A stretch of DNA of 64,000 nucleotides from positions 6,920,883 to 6,984,882 of the forward strand of contig JAQMRL010000008.1 in the NCBI GenBank assembly GCA_035578175.1, written 5' to 3'. The translations under genes and the position numbers were made by a program. How positions within the stretch are numbered: the first letter of the stretch is position 1; every line of letters starts with the position of its first letter. The notes below the pieces were generated by a model. That model ran no database searches. It saw only the letters and a program-made list of their open reading frames with translations, and was not told the DNA's origin. Shown one piece after another: positions 47,175-58,926 of this stretch. The stretch comes from Catonia carolina. Lineage: Eukaryota > Arthropoda > Insecta > Hemiptera > Achilidae.

Positions 47175-48735
47175 ACGTCGCGATAGAACAAGAAACTGAT
47201 GTTGAAGAAGATCAAAAAGGGGACCCTATACTACGAGAAGAATTCGATCGGGCACTTAAGGATATGAATATGAATAAGACACCAGGAATAGATAACATAC
47301 CATCGGAATTATTATTACGATGTGGCAAAGTTGCTCAAAACAAATTATACAAACTTGTGTGCAGAATGTATGAGAGTGGAGAGGTACCATCGGACTTTAA
47401 AAAAAATATTATGATTCCAATACCAAAAAAGTCAGGAGCGGAGAAGTGTGAACATTACAGAACCATCAGCCTAACATGCCATGCATCTAAGATACTGACA
47501 AGAATTATATACAGGAGAATAGAACACCGAGTAGAAGAAGTATTGGACGATGACCAATTTGGATTTAGAAGGAGAATGGGAACTCGAGATGCAATATTGG
47601 CTCTGAGACTGATTATTGAGAAAAGGATACAGAAAAATAAAACTACTTTTATGGCATTTGTAGATTTAGAGAAAGCATTTGACAATCTGGACTGGAGTAA
47701 AATGTTTAAAACTTTGAAAAGGCTAGGAATTAAATACAAAGAAAGGAAAGTTATCTACAGTCTGTATAAGAATCAAACGGCTGTTTTGAGAATCGAGGGG
47801 TACGAAAAAGAGGCTGCTGTAAGAAAAGGTGTACGACAAGGTTGTTCTTTGTCACCACTACTTTTTAACTTGTATATAGAAGAGGCTATAAATGAAGTGA
47901 AGGAGAAATTTGACGTAGGAATAAAAATTCAAGGAGAAACAATAAAAATGTTGAGATTCGCCGATGATATAGTAGTATTAGTCGAGGCAAAGAATGAACT
48001 AGAGGATGCCTTAAATGGAATGGATGAGATCTTGAGGAAGGATTACTTCATGAAAATTAATAAGAACAAAACGAAAGTGTTGATAGGCAGCAGCAAGAGT
48101 GGTTTAGAAGAGATGGGAAATTTAAAAGTAGGCAACGAAAACATACAGGAAGTTGGGGAATTCTGCTATCTAGGGAGTAAAATAACAAAGGATGGTAGAA
48201 GCACAAGTGATATCAAGAGTAGAATTGCTCAAGCCAGAAAAGCCTTTGAAATGAAAAACAGCTTACTGACTACAAACATTGATTTACAGATTAGGAAAAA
48301 TTTCTTAAAACATTATGTTTGGAGTGTAGCATTATACGGAAGTGAAACGTGGGTGATAGGGGCTGTAGAACGGAAGAGGATAGAAGCTTTTGAAATGTGG
48401 TGTTATAGGAAAATGTTAAAGATTAGGTGGGTGGACAAAATAAGTAATTTAGAGGTTCTTAGGCGAGTGGATGAAAAAAGAAGTATATGGAAGCATCTTA
48501 CCAAAAGAAGGGATAGGCTAGTGGGGCATATCCTAAGACATCCAGGTATTGGGCTATCAATAATGGAGGGTAACATTGAGGGAGTAAATTGTAGAGGGAG
48601 GCAAAGATTAGAATATATAAAGCAAATTACAAAAGATGTAGGGTGTTACAGGTATGTAGATATGAAACGACTTGCGCAAGATAGAACAGGTTGGAGAACT
48701 GCATCAAACCAGTCGAGAGACTGATGCCAAAAAAA
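47175..48735 (+). CDS. RTE-type LINE reverse transcriptase, uninterrupted but 5'-truncated
   Basis: The best preserved retrotransposon frame here: open from about 47178 to the TGA at 48722-48724. The methionine at 47264 is internal; upstream codons (EEFDRALKDM) are still in frame. Visible parts: KTPGIDNIPSELL (fingers), YRTISLTCHASKILTRII, motif A FVDLEKAFDNLDW (catalytic Asp), motif B VRQGCSLSPLLFN, motif C FADDIVVL (catalytic Asp pair), motif E-like YLGSKIT, LYGSETW, and the RTE-type C-terminal block FEMWCYRKMLKIRW, ending near DRTGWRTASNQSRD. The apurinic endonuclease domain expected upstream is missing, lost at the AT-rich tract, so it cannot mobilise itself. It ends with the hairpin 'cagtcgagagactg' and a poly(A) tail. 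Sister copy with one stop: 14867-16157. Confidence 0.93.
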
Positions 48736-48739
48736 AAAG

Positions 48740-48911
48740 AAAGTCGCATCAACATCAAGGTCATTAGCGACGACGTTGGGGTGTAACTGTGTGTAATGAG
48801 GATGAAATGATTTTTTGTAACGTATGAAAATATGCCGTGCCTGAGTGGGATTCGAACCCAGGACCGCATGATGAGAGGCGAGCACGTTACCAACTGCGCC
48901 AATGCGGCCGG
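48740..48911 (-). mobile_element. SINE-A variant at the LINE tail
   Basis: Reverse copy: 'aagtcgcatcaacatcaagg' tail, 'ggatgaaatgattttttg' body, minus-strand B box 'gggttcgaatcc' (about 48849-48860), A-box region 'gttaccaactgcgcc'. It is inserted into, or starts from, the LINE poly(A). Confidence 0.85.
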
Positions 48912-49259
48912 CGGTGGTGATAATTTTTAAAACGGCTTACCTTTATTTATGCTAACTTATGGCAAAACCATTAGTGATTTCTGAATCTATTCTTTAAGAG
49001 GATGCGAATGACACTATTTCTGTTTCCGAATTCCATCTTTGATGTACTGACTACCGGTTTTGGCCCACTTTCGGTAAAAACCGGAACTTCAAACCCAATC
49101 CAGGCCCGCTAAGCATTTGTGTAGATAACGAATCCGAAAATAGTTTGTTGCTATCTCTTGTAGTTTCTGACATCTGCATGTGACGAACGGACGGACGAAG
49201 CAAAATTAAAGCTGATAATTTTAAAAATTGCCACCAAAAACATTATTTTCTGCTAGTGT
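48912..49259. other. Intergenic sequence
   Basis: Nothing recognised. Confidence 0.4.
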
Positions 49260-49272
49260 GGCCCTTCAGTGT

Positions 49273-49665
49273 GGTTGTTTAGGTCAACAGCCGAAAGGCT
49301 GGTTTGAACCTCTAGAGGTTTTACTAAGTAAAACGAGGAGTGAGGTGGTTTACCATTGCCTTCCTCACTGAGTGAAAAAGTACGCTTATCAGCATGCCGG
49401 GCCCTCTGAAAAGCACATATTTTTCACTCTATAAATGACACCTTCACTTTATTCACCACAGGGTCTGGCTGTATAATGAAATTCATTACTTTCAGAGAAG
49501 GTAACTCTGATTAGTGTCTTTTACACCTCTACCTCTTCATATCTTAAATGATTCAGTCATTTAATTGGCTGACCATGTGATAAGAAACAGAACTATTTAT
49601 TTTAGCCCTGCAACGAATAGATTGAGTGTAAATAATTTGACACTCCACCTGTCTGTTATGGGCAG
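49273..49665 (-). mobile_element. R400 retroposon, full length
   Basis: 393 bp with the 13-bp duplication 'ggcccttcagtgt' (49260-49272 and 49666-49678). The 3' hairpin 'cagccgaaaggctgg' is at the left end. A very clean young copy. Confidence 0.93.
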
Positions 49666-49678
49666 GGCCCTTCAGTGT

Positions 49679-50116
49679 CTGCACCAAATGAACCTTAACG
49701 CCTGTCCGCTCCTGATTTCCTGAAGAACAACGATGTTGAATTTTTTGCTGAAAAGAATTAAAAATTCTTGTAGTTGTGGTTTTAAGCGAAATAAGTGAAC
49801 AACGAATTTGTTTATTCTACATGCATTTTTTAATATCAATAATAATAATAATAATAATGAATTACAAATAAATTAACAAAACATTTTATTCTATTTTTAT
49901 ATTGATGTACGCAACAATAAAGTGTAATACATTTTTATTTACAATTATTAAATTTAGTGTGCAGTTTTCTTTTATAAATATATTTAAGTAGATTTTTACT
50001 TAAAACTCATTTATACGTGACATATTTTATTGGTAAAAAAGAGCCTTTACCAATTACCTGGTACAATCCATTTTTCCTAACTCGAAGTTCCATAACTCGA
50101 GTGTACTGTATATATA
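49679..50116. other. Intergenic sequence
   Basis: AT-rich with a small (TAA)n at about 49839-49858. No gene recognised. Confidence 0.4.
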
Positions 50117-50125
50117 AAATTAAAA

Positions 50126-50289
50126 CCTGGTTGCCAACGTAGCGTAGTGGTTAGCATATTGATACGGAGGTGCCGGGTTCGATTCCCGGTCAGGTTTTGG
50201 AAATTTTCACGTGTCAAATCCCTCAGTTAATGTTTCATAATCCACCGTAGTCGCTAATGATCAAGCAATTGATGCGACTTTAAATAAAA
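50126..50289 (+). mobile_element. SINE-C, full length reference copy
   Basis: 164 bp with the 9-bp duplication 'aaattaaaa' (50117-50125 and 50290-50298). A box 'tagcgtagtggttagca', B box 'gggttcgattcc' (about 50178-50189), tail 'gcgactttaaataaaaaa'. The pol III boxes and tail fit a small tRNA-derived SINE. Confidence 0.93.
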
Positions 50290-50325
50290 AAATTAAAATC
50301 TACAATTTTCTATTATTTTTTTATT

Positions 50326-51243
50326 ACTTTCTCTTGCCTATATGAATATATAGGAAGGAAAGTATTGTTTTCATGTCGATTTTTCGAAATCGAGTTTTCA
50401 CCGGATCTATACGTTTTCAGACCCCCTGAACCCAAAAAACATGTTTTTAGCGATTGGTCTGTGTGTGTGTGTGTGTGTGAACAGAATATCTCAAGAACGG
50501 AACATCGTACGAACTTGAAACTTAAGTTACATACCACTACCGGACCCGACACGAACATTTCCATCAAAATCGGTCAACCGGAAGTAGTAGTTTATACGTG
50601 TAATTTTTCACTTTTTCGTGATTTTCTCAAAAACTGGTCCTACGATTTTTTTTAAAATCGCCTGGTTTACTCAATTTTTGATTCTCTACAAGATAGGGTA
50701 GGCGTCATGTTTGCTGAAATTCTGGGTGAGGCTGTTTTTACTTAAAAACATAGTTTTTTTAAGATTACGGCTTTAATATGCAATTAAGAGCAAAAATGTA
50801 TATAATAAAAGTTTTAGAGAATTTAAAAACCTACAACTTTTATTTCAAACATTTGTTTGTATAACGCTTAGTTTAGCAGTAATTAGCAATTTTCTGTTTT
50901 TTTCTCACAAAAACGTGAGAAAAATCGATTTTTTTAAGATTTCGGCCTTAGTATGCATTTTATAATAAAAGTGTATATAATCAAAATTATAGAAAATTAA
51001 AAGATCTACAACTTTTATTTAGAACATTTTTCTCTACAGAGCCTACTTTAGCGTGAAAGAATGATTTTCCGTATTTTTAAGCCAAACAACTGAGGTCGAT
51101 TTTAATTTTGTGTATTTCACTAATGTTTTTTGAGGTTAGTTTGTGTGTTTACTTCTAATGTTTTATTACTAATGTTAGGTTTATTGTTAATTATTTGCAT
51201 TGGCAAGAGAAAGTTGTGTGAGTGTTTCACACCAGATTTTTTG
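50326..51243 (+). mobile_element. HX element copy 23, full length
   Basis: 'actttctcttgcc' start and a perfect 3' hairpin end. Short (GT)n at 50460-50478. Confidence 0.93.
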
Positions 51244-51375
51244 GGTTTGGTGTATAATTAGTAAAATACAATAAGAAGAGTGTCAAAAAATTTACAATAA
51301 AAAATTTCAATCGTAAAACTGTAAATTAATACACTACTGTACCGTTGTATCGTTTATATAACGTGAAGCATTATA

Positions 51376-52764
51376 CAGGGTGTCCATTAAGTCTGGAAAT
51401 GGCTGAATTACAGAAAAGTGAGCGTGACTAGGTGACCAGAATGACTTTAATTGCTTGTTGCACCAAAAAAACTATTCTGGGTGATATTTGAAATTTTTGT
51501 CCGCCATCTTGGATCCGCCATCTTGGATTTAACTTTCTTAATTTAAACAGGATGATGGTCATATGATACATAATTTCGATCTAAAATTTCAAAATAAATT
51601 CAATGGCGAAAACCGGAAATCGATATCTATTTTCGTTTTTGAGATATTACCGTTCAACTATCCAGATCGGGGCAGAACGGCCATTTCTCCCTCCTCCATC
51701 TTTGAGCCTACATAGACAATTTAGGTAGCAAGTGAACGACTACACATAAGATTATTGAAAATAATAAGTTTTTTAATATCTCCACTCGTTAATAAATAGG
51801 AAATTATTGTCATTAAGAAATACGGAAAACACTTTAACGGCTGATTTATTGCATTATTAAACTACAGTATTTAATTTGTTACCAGTTAATACTTATTGTT
51901 TGTTATTTTTGTAAATGTTAGTGTTTAAAAGGAACTAATTGTGCAAATGAGTTACATAATTGAAAATAAAATTACCAAATGTTTCTTGACTCAAGAGTAG
52001 TAGTTGCTCAAAGTGGCCTCCTCCTACTTATTGACAATATGATGTACGTGCGTAAAAACTAGTTACAGCATTACGAATGAATTCCCTTCGGATTCCAGCA
52101 GATTTATTTAGAAATTTGTTTGAGTTCATGCAGACTGTTAGGTTTCAATCTGTAAACTTTGTTTTTTAAGTATCCTCAAAAAAAGTAGTCTAATGGACTC
52201 AAATCAGGTGATCTCGGAGGCCATTCAATTGCTCCTCTCCTAAGTATTAAGTGGTAACAAATTAAATAGATACTGTAGTTTTATAATGCAATAAATCAGC
52301 CGTTAAATTCTTTTTCCGTATTTCTTAATGACAGTAATTTCCTATTTATTAACGAGTTGAGATATTAAAAAACTTATTATTTTCAATAATCTTATGTGTA
52401 GTCGTTCACTTGCTACCTAAATTGTCTATGTAGGCTCAAAGACGGAGGAGGGAGGAATGGCCGTTCTGCCCCGATCTGGATAGTTGAACGGTAATATCTC
52501 AAAAACGAAAAAAGATATCGATTTCCGGTTTTCGCCATTGAATTTATTTTGAAATTTTAGATCGAAATCATGTATCATATGACCATCATCCTATTTAAAT
52601 TAAGAAAGTTAAATCCAATATGGCGGATCCAAGATGGCGGACAAAATTTCAAATATCACCCAGAATAGTTTTTTTGGTGCAACAAGCAAATACAGTCATT
52701 CTGGTCGCCTAGCCACGCTCACTTTTCTGTAATTCAGCCGTTTCCAGACTTAATGGACACCCGG
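51376..52764. mobile_element. Foldback DNA element FB2 with transposase remnant
   Basis: 1389 bp flanked by TA (51374-51375 and 52765-52766). Inverted arms of about 510 bp (outer end CAGGGTGTCCATTAAGTC) enclose a roughly 350-bp middle that contains transposase coding remnants on the minus strand. The TA target and the transposase type point to the Tc1/mariner superfamily. Confidence 0.9.
52000..52240 (-). pseudogene. Tc1/mariner-type transposase fragment (C-terminal)
   Basis: Read on minus from 52240: GAIEWPPRSPDLSPLDYF, a stop or shift, GYLKNKVYRLKPNSLHELKQ, then in another frame RREFIRNAVTSFYARTSY and GGGHFE. WPPRSPDLSPLDYF holds the third catalytic Asp region of DDE transposases of this superfamily. 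About 80 codons remain, with frameshifts. The N-terminal DNA-binding and first two catalytic blocks are gone, replaced by the long inverted arms. Confidence 0.82.
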
Positions 52765-52937
52765 TATAAATCTCATTATGTAACAACTACCTTTCATTTC
52801 AGTGGTAAAGTTTTACAAAGAAAGTAGATATGAAAATCGAGAATATTGGTTAATAAGTAAAATAAACGTGTATATGGGAATGAAATTTGGAATTTTCCAA
52901 ATTTTGTCATATATTGCCAAATTTGGAATTTGCCCAA

Positions 52938-53270
52938 AACTGGCAGTTGGAGTGTTAAATTATTTACACTCGATCGGCTAGTTCCAGTGCTAAAAAAAAA
53001 ACAGATAAAATAATTCTGTTTCTTATCACATGATCAACCAATTATATGACTGAAGCATTTAAGAACAGAAGAGGTAAAGGTGTAAAAGATACTAGTCACT
53101 GTTATTTCCTCTGAGAGTAATGAATTTCATTGTACAGACAGACCCTGTGATGAATAAAGTGAAGGTGTCATTTTTGCAGGGTGGAAAATAGATGCTTTTC
53201 AGAGGGGGCCGGCATGATGATTTGAATAGGGCCTTCTTTTCCAGTTAGAGAGAAAGGCAAAGGTAAACAT
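52938..53270 (+). mobile_element. R400 retroposon, 3'-truncated old copy
   Basis: From 'ggcagttggagtgttaaatt' to 'aggcaaaggtaaacatacg'. It lacks the hairpin end. Confidence 0.8.
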
Positions 53271-54268
53271 ACGTGGAATGTTAAAATCATTTATGTCTAA
53301 CTTTTCTGTTTAACCTGAAGAGAATATTCCCTCCAATTGTCAGCTTTCTAGCTATTGTGCAAGTAAGAGAATTAGTAGGCCTAATGAATCCGTGAGTTAT
53401 TCAGCGGGGATTTTCCCATTTATGTTCAGGGTGATTCACGAAGATATGCAGAAACGTTAGAAGCTCATTGTACATGTAAAAATAATGAAAAAAGTTTATA
53501 TAAACATGGGTCCGGAAATGCTTCGTTTCCGAGTTATGGCTAGCGAAAGTTTCGCCCGGATTTCAGCTCACCAGGTGAAATGAGGTCTTCCTGAAATTCT
53601 GGTAAGGTAGATTAAGGGGCGAAGTCAATCGTTTCTTATGGTTTTTGACCTGATAAATTGAATAAAACAGGTCCCCGAACTGTAAGTTAAATAGTTTTTA
53701 AGAAAACCAGTGTCAAATGCAAAAAATGGAGTGAAAACCCATTTTTTCATCTTTGGGCAAGAATAACTTTGTTATTTCACCAAGAAACAGTTAAAATTTT
53801 TGAATAAAACATGTTGAAAATTTTATTCTGAACAAACCGGTGTAAATAAAGTACACGGAAAGCGAATAGATGTTTGATTAAATTAATTTTTATTCATAAT
53901 AGTATAAAGTAAAATTAACCGGAAAAACAAAGATGAAAAAATGTGTTTTTTTCACTCCATTTTTTGCATTTGACACCGGTTTTCTCAAAGACTATTTAAC
54001 TTACGGTTCTGGGACCTGTTTTATTCAATTTATCAGGTCAAAAATCATAAGAAACGATTGAATTCGCCCCTTAATTTACCTTACCAGAATTTCTGGAAAA
54101 CCTCATTTCACCTGGTGAGCTGAAATCCGGGCGAAATCTTTCGCTAGCCGTAACTCGGTAACGAAGCATTTCCGGACCAATGTTTATACAAACTTTTTTC
54201 ATTAATTTTACATGTACAATGGGCTCCCAAAGTTTCTGCATATCTTCGTGAATCTTACTTACTTACTC

Positions 54269-55177
54269 TCATGGCCATCTATGTCGGAATTGATATTTAG
54301 CCGCACCAACAAAAAGCCTCCATGTCGCTCGATCTTCAGCATCTCTTTCTGTAGCTCCAAGTCTCTCCATGTCGGTCTTAACCTGCTTCCACCATCTTTG
54401 TCTAGGTCTTCCCCGGGGGCGCCTTCCTGTGGGGTTGGGGTCTAATATTTTCTTCAAGTTGGACTCTTCTCCTCTTCTTAGCACGTGCCCAGCCCATCGC
54501 ATTTTCCTACATTTTATTTCGCTTACAATGTCTGGGTTACTGTAGAGGTCCCTAATTTCCTTGTTGTGTTTTCTTCTCCATTCTCCTTGTTCATATGTGG
54601 GCCCATATACCTTGCGCAGGACTTTATTTTCAAACACTATCAGCTTTTTTTCTTCCTTCTTGGTCATTCTCCACGTTTCAGAGCCATATAATAGAACTGG
54701 ACATATGATTGTTTTATATAGTCTAATCTTTGTTTTGCGGGACAGGGACTTTGAAGATAGTAATTTGTTGCAGGCATACATACATTTGTTTGCTGAGTTT
54801 ACCCTGTTTTGTATCTCCACAATATCAGAATTTTTATTTGAGATGGTTACTCCAAGGTATTTGAATTCATGGACTTGTTCAAATTCATGCTCATTTATTT
54901 TTAGACTGCCCAGGCTTCCCCCTTGGTTCCTTGTAAAGTGTATAAATTTGGTTTTGGAATCATTTGTAACTAAACCAATTTTCTCTGTTTCTTCCATTAA
55001 CAGTTTGGTAAGGGTTTTCATGTCCTCCAAGTTTTCTGCAATAATTGCCACATCATCTGCAAAAGCCAGCACATTAATCTTTGGTCCGACCTCTACACCT
55101 ACATCTTGATGTGCTACTTTTTGGAGCGCTTCTTCAATGGCCATATTGAATAAAATTGGAGATAGTCCATCTCCCAA
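54269..55177 (-). pseudogene. LINE reverse transcriptase, motif B to C-terminus
   Basis: About 302 codons open: GDGLSPILFNMAIEEAL (motif B), VLAFADDVAIIAEN (motif C, FADD), KYLGVTISNKNSD, LLYGSETWRMTKK, NKVLRKVYGPTYEQGEWRRK, KMRWAGHVLRRGEES, GRRPRGRPRQRWWKQV and DRATWRLFVGAAKY near the end. The AGHVxRR and GRPRxRW blocks are typical of insect non-LTR elements. The clade differs from the RTE-type copy at 47 kb. It has no start or motif A in this orientation, because the upstream part is inverted (next feature). Not functional. Confidence 0.93.
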
Positions 55178-55181
55178 TCGT

Positions 55182-55287
55182 CTTCATAAAAGTCTTCATA
55201 GACTTCCGAAAAGCATATGATAGTATTAATAGAGATAGACTATGGACACAACTAGAGAAATTTGGTATCCCAAAAAAACTCATAACT
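55182..55287 (+). pseudogene. Inverted 5' segment of the same LINE (RT motif A)
   Basis: The plus strand encodes FIKVFIDFRKAYDSINRDRL then WTQLEKFGIPKKLITY. FIDFRKAYDSI is RT motif A with its catalytic Asp. In an intact element it would lie upstream of motif B of the minus-strand part. The roughly 60 residues between the two are missing, lost at the inversion junction near 55180. Confidence 0.92.
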
Positions 55288-55317
55288 TATCTTCGTGAAT
55301 CACCCTGTATATTTTGT

Positions 55318-55640
55318 TCTTTAGGTCGTCAGCCTGTAGGCTGGTTTGAACCTGTAGAGGCTTTACTAAATAAAACGAGGAGTCAGGTGGTTTACCATTG
55401 CCTTCCTCTCTGAATGGACAAGTATTCTTTTCAACTTGCCAGGCCCTCTGAAAAGCATCTACTTTCCATCCTGCAAATGACACTGTCATTTCATTCACCA
55501 CACACTCTGGCTGTATAATGGAATTCATTACTCTCAAAGGAGATAACTGTGAATAGTGTCTTTTATACCTCTCTACCTCTTCTGTTCTTAAATGCTTCAG
55601 TCATTATAATTGGGTGACCATGTGAAAGGAGATAAAAGAG
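55318..55640 (-). mobile_element. R400 retroposon, 5'-truncated
   Basis: From 'taggtcgtcagcctgtaggc' to 'tgggtgaccatgtgaaagg'. The head is missing. It lies 10 bp right of FB1 copy 2. Confidence 0.82.
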
Positions 55641-56228
55641 TTTTTTTGAACAAATGAAAAAGTCTCAGGAAAGACGAAGAATAGCAATGAAAAAGAAAAA
55701 CTCAGGCGTTCTAATTGTGTTAATTTTTTTTTTGAATATTACCTTAAAAACAAAACGTCATGAATTAGAGACCTAAACAATTTTCACGATCGAAACATAA
55801 CTTATTATTGATAATTATAGTAAAAAAGTGTATTTACAAAATTTAAATATAGTTAAAAGTACAAAGTCATTTTGTTCGATTGAACAGAATGAAAATTTGC
55901 ACTGGTTATTCTGTGAGTAGTATACAATTTTGTTTATTTATTGTTTCTAGGCGCTAGGCAGACGTGCTAGGCAGTTGCGCTTGGTCAGAAAAGTTTTAAG
56001 TAAATTGTTTGGACACTTGTAGTTGTCGCCTTTGGTAAGAACAAGAAGGTTAGGGTCCAAGCAGTCTTTTCTTTTCCCAGTCAACAATACACCAATGCGG
56101 GAAACCATATCACCCTATTCTTCAGGGGCGGATTGAGAAGTTGAGGCGGCCCGGTTATATTAGTACGTATACAGGTGACCCAAAATTCACAAAAATAACC
56201 CCTCCCGATTTTTAACCCGTCTCATTTT
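55641..56228. other. Intergenic sequence
   Basis: No recognised gene or repeat family. Confidence 0.4.
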
Positions 56229-56445
56229 TACTTTATCGTGCCTATAAGAATTTGTAGGCAGGAAAGTATTGTTGTCGATTTTTCGAAATCGACTTTCCAT
56301 TGGATATGCACGTTTTCAAACCCACTGAACCCAAAAAACATGTTTTTAGCGATTGGTCTTTGTGTGTGTGTGTGTGTGCGCGCGTGCGCGTGCGCGTGCG
56401 TGTTTGTTTGTTTGAACAAAATATCTCAAGAACGGAACATTAGAG
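56229..56445 (+). mobile_element. HX fragment, 5' part
   Basis: 'actttatcgtgcctataag' start, GT/GC tract at about 56359-56404, ends after 'aagaacggaacatta'. The frame 56238-56663 crosses its edge and is not a gene. Confidence 0.78.
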
Positions 56446-56713
56446 GAATTAGAGCGTTTAAAAATAAGGTTAGTTTCGTTCCCGATGGGCGTAGAACGCT
56501 GAACCCCTTTAATAATCGGATGAAATTACACTACAAAAAAATTATTATAAATTTATTTTTTTTATACCGTGAATTTCCACCAAACATCCAGTACAGTTTA
56601 GAAAGTATCATCATCTGGCAAGTAGATTTCGGTCCGGAGGGGTTGCTGAGTCTGGAGAATTGAACAAGGGGCCGTTAGGGCTTGGCAGCTGTAGCTCCTC
56701 GTGCCTGGATGTA

Positions 56714-57750
56714 CAGTCCACTCCCGATTATCCGCGCACGTCGGATGAAATTTTTTTCATTCATTTTTCTTAACGTTAACGTTAAGTAAATTTCCTGTAA
56801 TGTGATAACATTAAAGATAAAATTTGTACAGCACACGAAGTACGCTCTTTGTAAAGTAAAGCACACGCTTAAATTTGTAAATACGCGCTTTGTAAAGTAT
56901 AGCACATGCTTAAATTTGTAAATACGCGCTTTGTTAAGTAAACCACATGCTTAAATTTGTAAAGTACACGCTTTGCTGTGTGACAAACTTATGTTGAGAA
57001 AACTTCTGACCCATATCAAGAAAAAGTGTTTTAACTCAAAAAACAAAAGCAGATGACTGACTTTTTTAAAACGTTGTGACTTCTATTACAACATAGCTTT
57101 TGCACATAATTTGTAAGTAAACAATATTTTTATGTTTTTTTCTAAATACATTGTATGTACTAATTTAAAAAAATTACAGTAAACAACAATTTTTAGGGAC
57201 AAAAAATAATTAACATTTAAAATTTTAATGTTATATTTTGTAATTTAAGTTAGTTTTTTCATTGTTGTGCATATTTATGTACTTTAAATAACAAAATATT
57301 AATAAAGATTTTTACAAGACTTGAAAGTCACGAAAACGAATTAGCCATAAATCTTCTAAACAATGCAGAAGAAGTTTGGCGCCTGAAACGTTACCATGTT
57401 TTGGACTTGTCTGCAAGAGTTTAAATGTATATAAAATTTTAGTGAAAAGTATCCCATATTCGAAAATGTAAATATCTTTGTACATAGTAATTTTCTCTTT
57501 GAACACATGAATAATTGATATAATGAGAGGTACTCAGGGTAATGAGGCCTCAACTTGTGATTTGTAAATTCAAAAGATTTGCTTATAGTTTATTTTTAAA
57601 AATCTGATTGCAAATAATGTTATTTTGAAAAAAAAAGAAAAAAAATTAATACGTATACTACTGTAATATGCCTACGCTGTTTTTCGTCATTTTGTGGATT
57701 ATCCGCGGCACTCGTGCCACCCAATTCCGCGGATAATCGGGAGTTGACTG
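56714..57750. mobile_element. Pogo/Tigger-like MITE in repeat copy A
   Basis: 1037 bp flanked by TA (56712-56713 and 57751-57752). Inverted ends CAGTCCACTCCCGATTAT and, reversed, CAGTCAACTCCCGATTAT. The GATTATCCGCG motif with CAGT start and TA target is typical of pogo/Tigger-like elements. No transposase remains. Confidence 0.88.
56838..56978 (+). repeat. 41-bp tandem repeat inside the pogo-like MITE
   Basis: About 3.3 copies of a unit with 'ctttgtaaagtaaagcacac' and 'gcttaaatttgtaaatacgc'. Confidence 0.85.
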
Positions 57751-58054
57751 TAGTTGTTTTCTTTCGTCTTGTATTTACAGAAATGTGTAGCTTCTCCTAA
57801 TTCGCTCCAGGAAATTAAAATAACTTTTAACAAACTAGTGCAAGTGTCGTAAATTATTGAAATTATCAAAATTAAAATATGGGATTAGTTCTAGGTGCCG
57901 AGCACGACTGTCCTACGCCCAATTGTTCATTAATGATCATCAAAATTATTTTAAATTTATGTTAAATTTGTTATTTTAAAATAATTTTTTGTTATGCCGA
58001 GAATTTCCACCAAACATCCAGTACAGTTTAGAAAATGTATCATCATCTTGCAAG

Positions 58055-58347
58055 CTGTTTAACAGCTGATTTTCAGAGACGAAGGTTCCTGGTTCAAATC
58101 CTAGTAAAGGTATTTACTTTTATACGGATTTGAATGCTAGACAGTGGTTACCGGTGTACTTTGATGGTTGGGGTTCAATTAACCATACACTCAGGAATAG
58201 TCGGCCTGAGTCTGTACAAGACTACACCTCATTTACACTTTCATACATATCATCCTCATCTCATTGGGTCATGGGGTTGCTTATTGTTCTGAATTGAACA
58301 GATTGCAACGTACACAAATTAGGAATTACAAAAAAAAAAAAAAAATT
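58055..58347 (+). mobile_element. SINE-B, 5'-truncated, in repeat copy B
   Basis: Duplication 'ttgcaag' (58048-58054 and 58348-58354). It starts inside the head palindrome ('ctgtttaacagctgatttt'), so the A box is absent. The B box 'ggttcaaatcc' is at about 58092-58102, followed by poly(A). Confidence 0.9.
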
Positions 58348-58926
58348 TTGCAAGTAGATTTCGGTTCGGGGGGGTTGCTGAGTCTGGAGAATTGAACAAG
58401 GGGCCGTTAGGACTTAAGAGCTGTAGCTCCTCGTGCCTGGATTTAGTTGTTTTTATTCGTCTTCTATTTACAGAAATGTGTAGCTTTCCCCTAATTCGCT
58501 CCAGAAAATTAAAATAACTTTAACAAACTAGTAGTGCAAGTGTCGTAAATTATTGAAATTATCAAAATTAAAATATGGGATTAGTTCTAGGTGCCGAGCA
58601 CGACTGTCCTACGCCCAATTGTTCATTAATGATCATCAAAATTATTTTAAATTTATGTTAAATTTATTACTTTAAAATAATTTTTTGTTATGCCGTGAAT
58701 TTCCACCAAACATCCAGTACAGTTTAGAAAATGTATCATCATCTTGCAAGTAGATTTCGGTTCGGGGGGGTTGCTGAGTCTGGAGAATTGAACAAGGGGC
58801 CGTTAGGACTTAAGAGCTGTAGCTCCTCGTGTCTGGATTTAGTTGTTTTTATTCGTCTTCTATTTACAGAAATGTGTAGCTTTCCCGTAATTCGCTCCAG
58901 AAAATTAAAATAACTTTAACAAACTA

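Larger units (their letters stand above)
54255..55287 (-). mobile_element. LINE insertion with inverted 5' segment
   Basis: Flanked by the 14-bp duplication 'tatcttcgtgaatc' (54241-54254 and 55288-55301), the exact FB1 sequence. The 3' end is at the left, with a (GTAA)n tail ('ttacttactta' on plus). The main part is on the minus strand, but the last about 105 bp (55182-55287) run on the plus strand, giving a 5' inversion. Confidence 0.93.
53427..55307. mobile_element. Foldback MITE FB1, copy 2, split by a LINE
   Basis: FB1 sequence at 53427-54254 and 55288-55307. Without the LINE and one copy of its duplication it is 834 bp, equal to FB1 copy 1. Outer ends CAGGGTGATTCACGAAG and complement. 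TA is present on the right side only. Confidence 0.92.

Noticed and set aside
54561..55109. 182-residue open frame on the plus strand
   Set aside because: Antisense of the LINE reverse transcriptase. The minus-strand frame has all the RT motifs.
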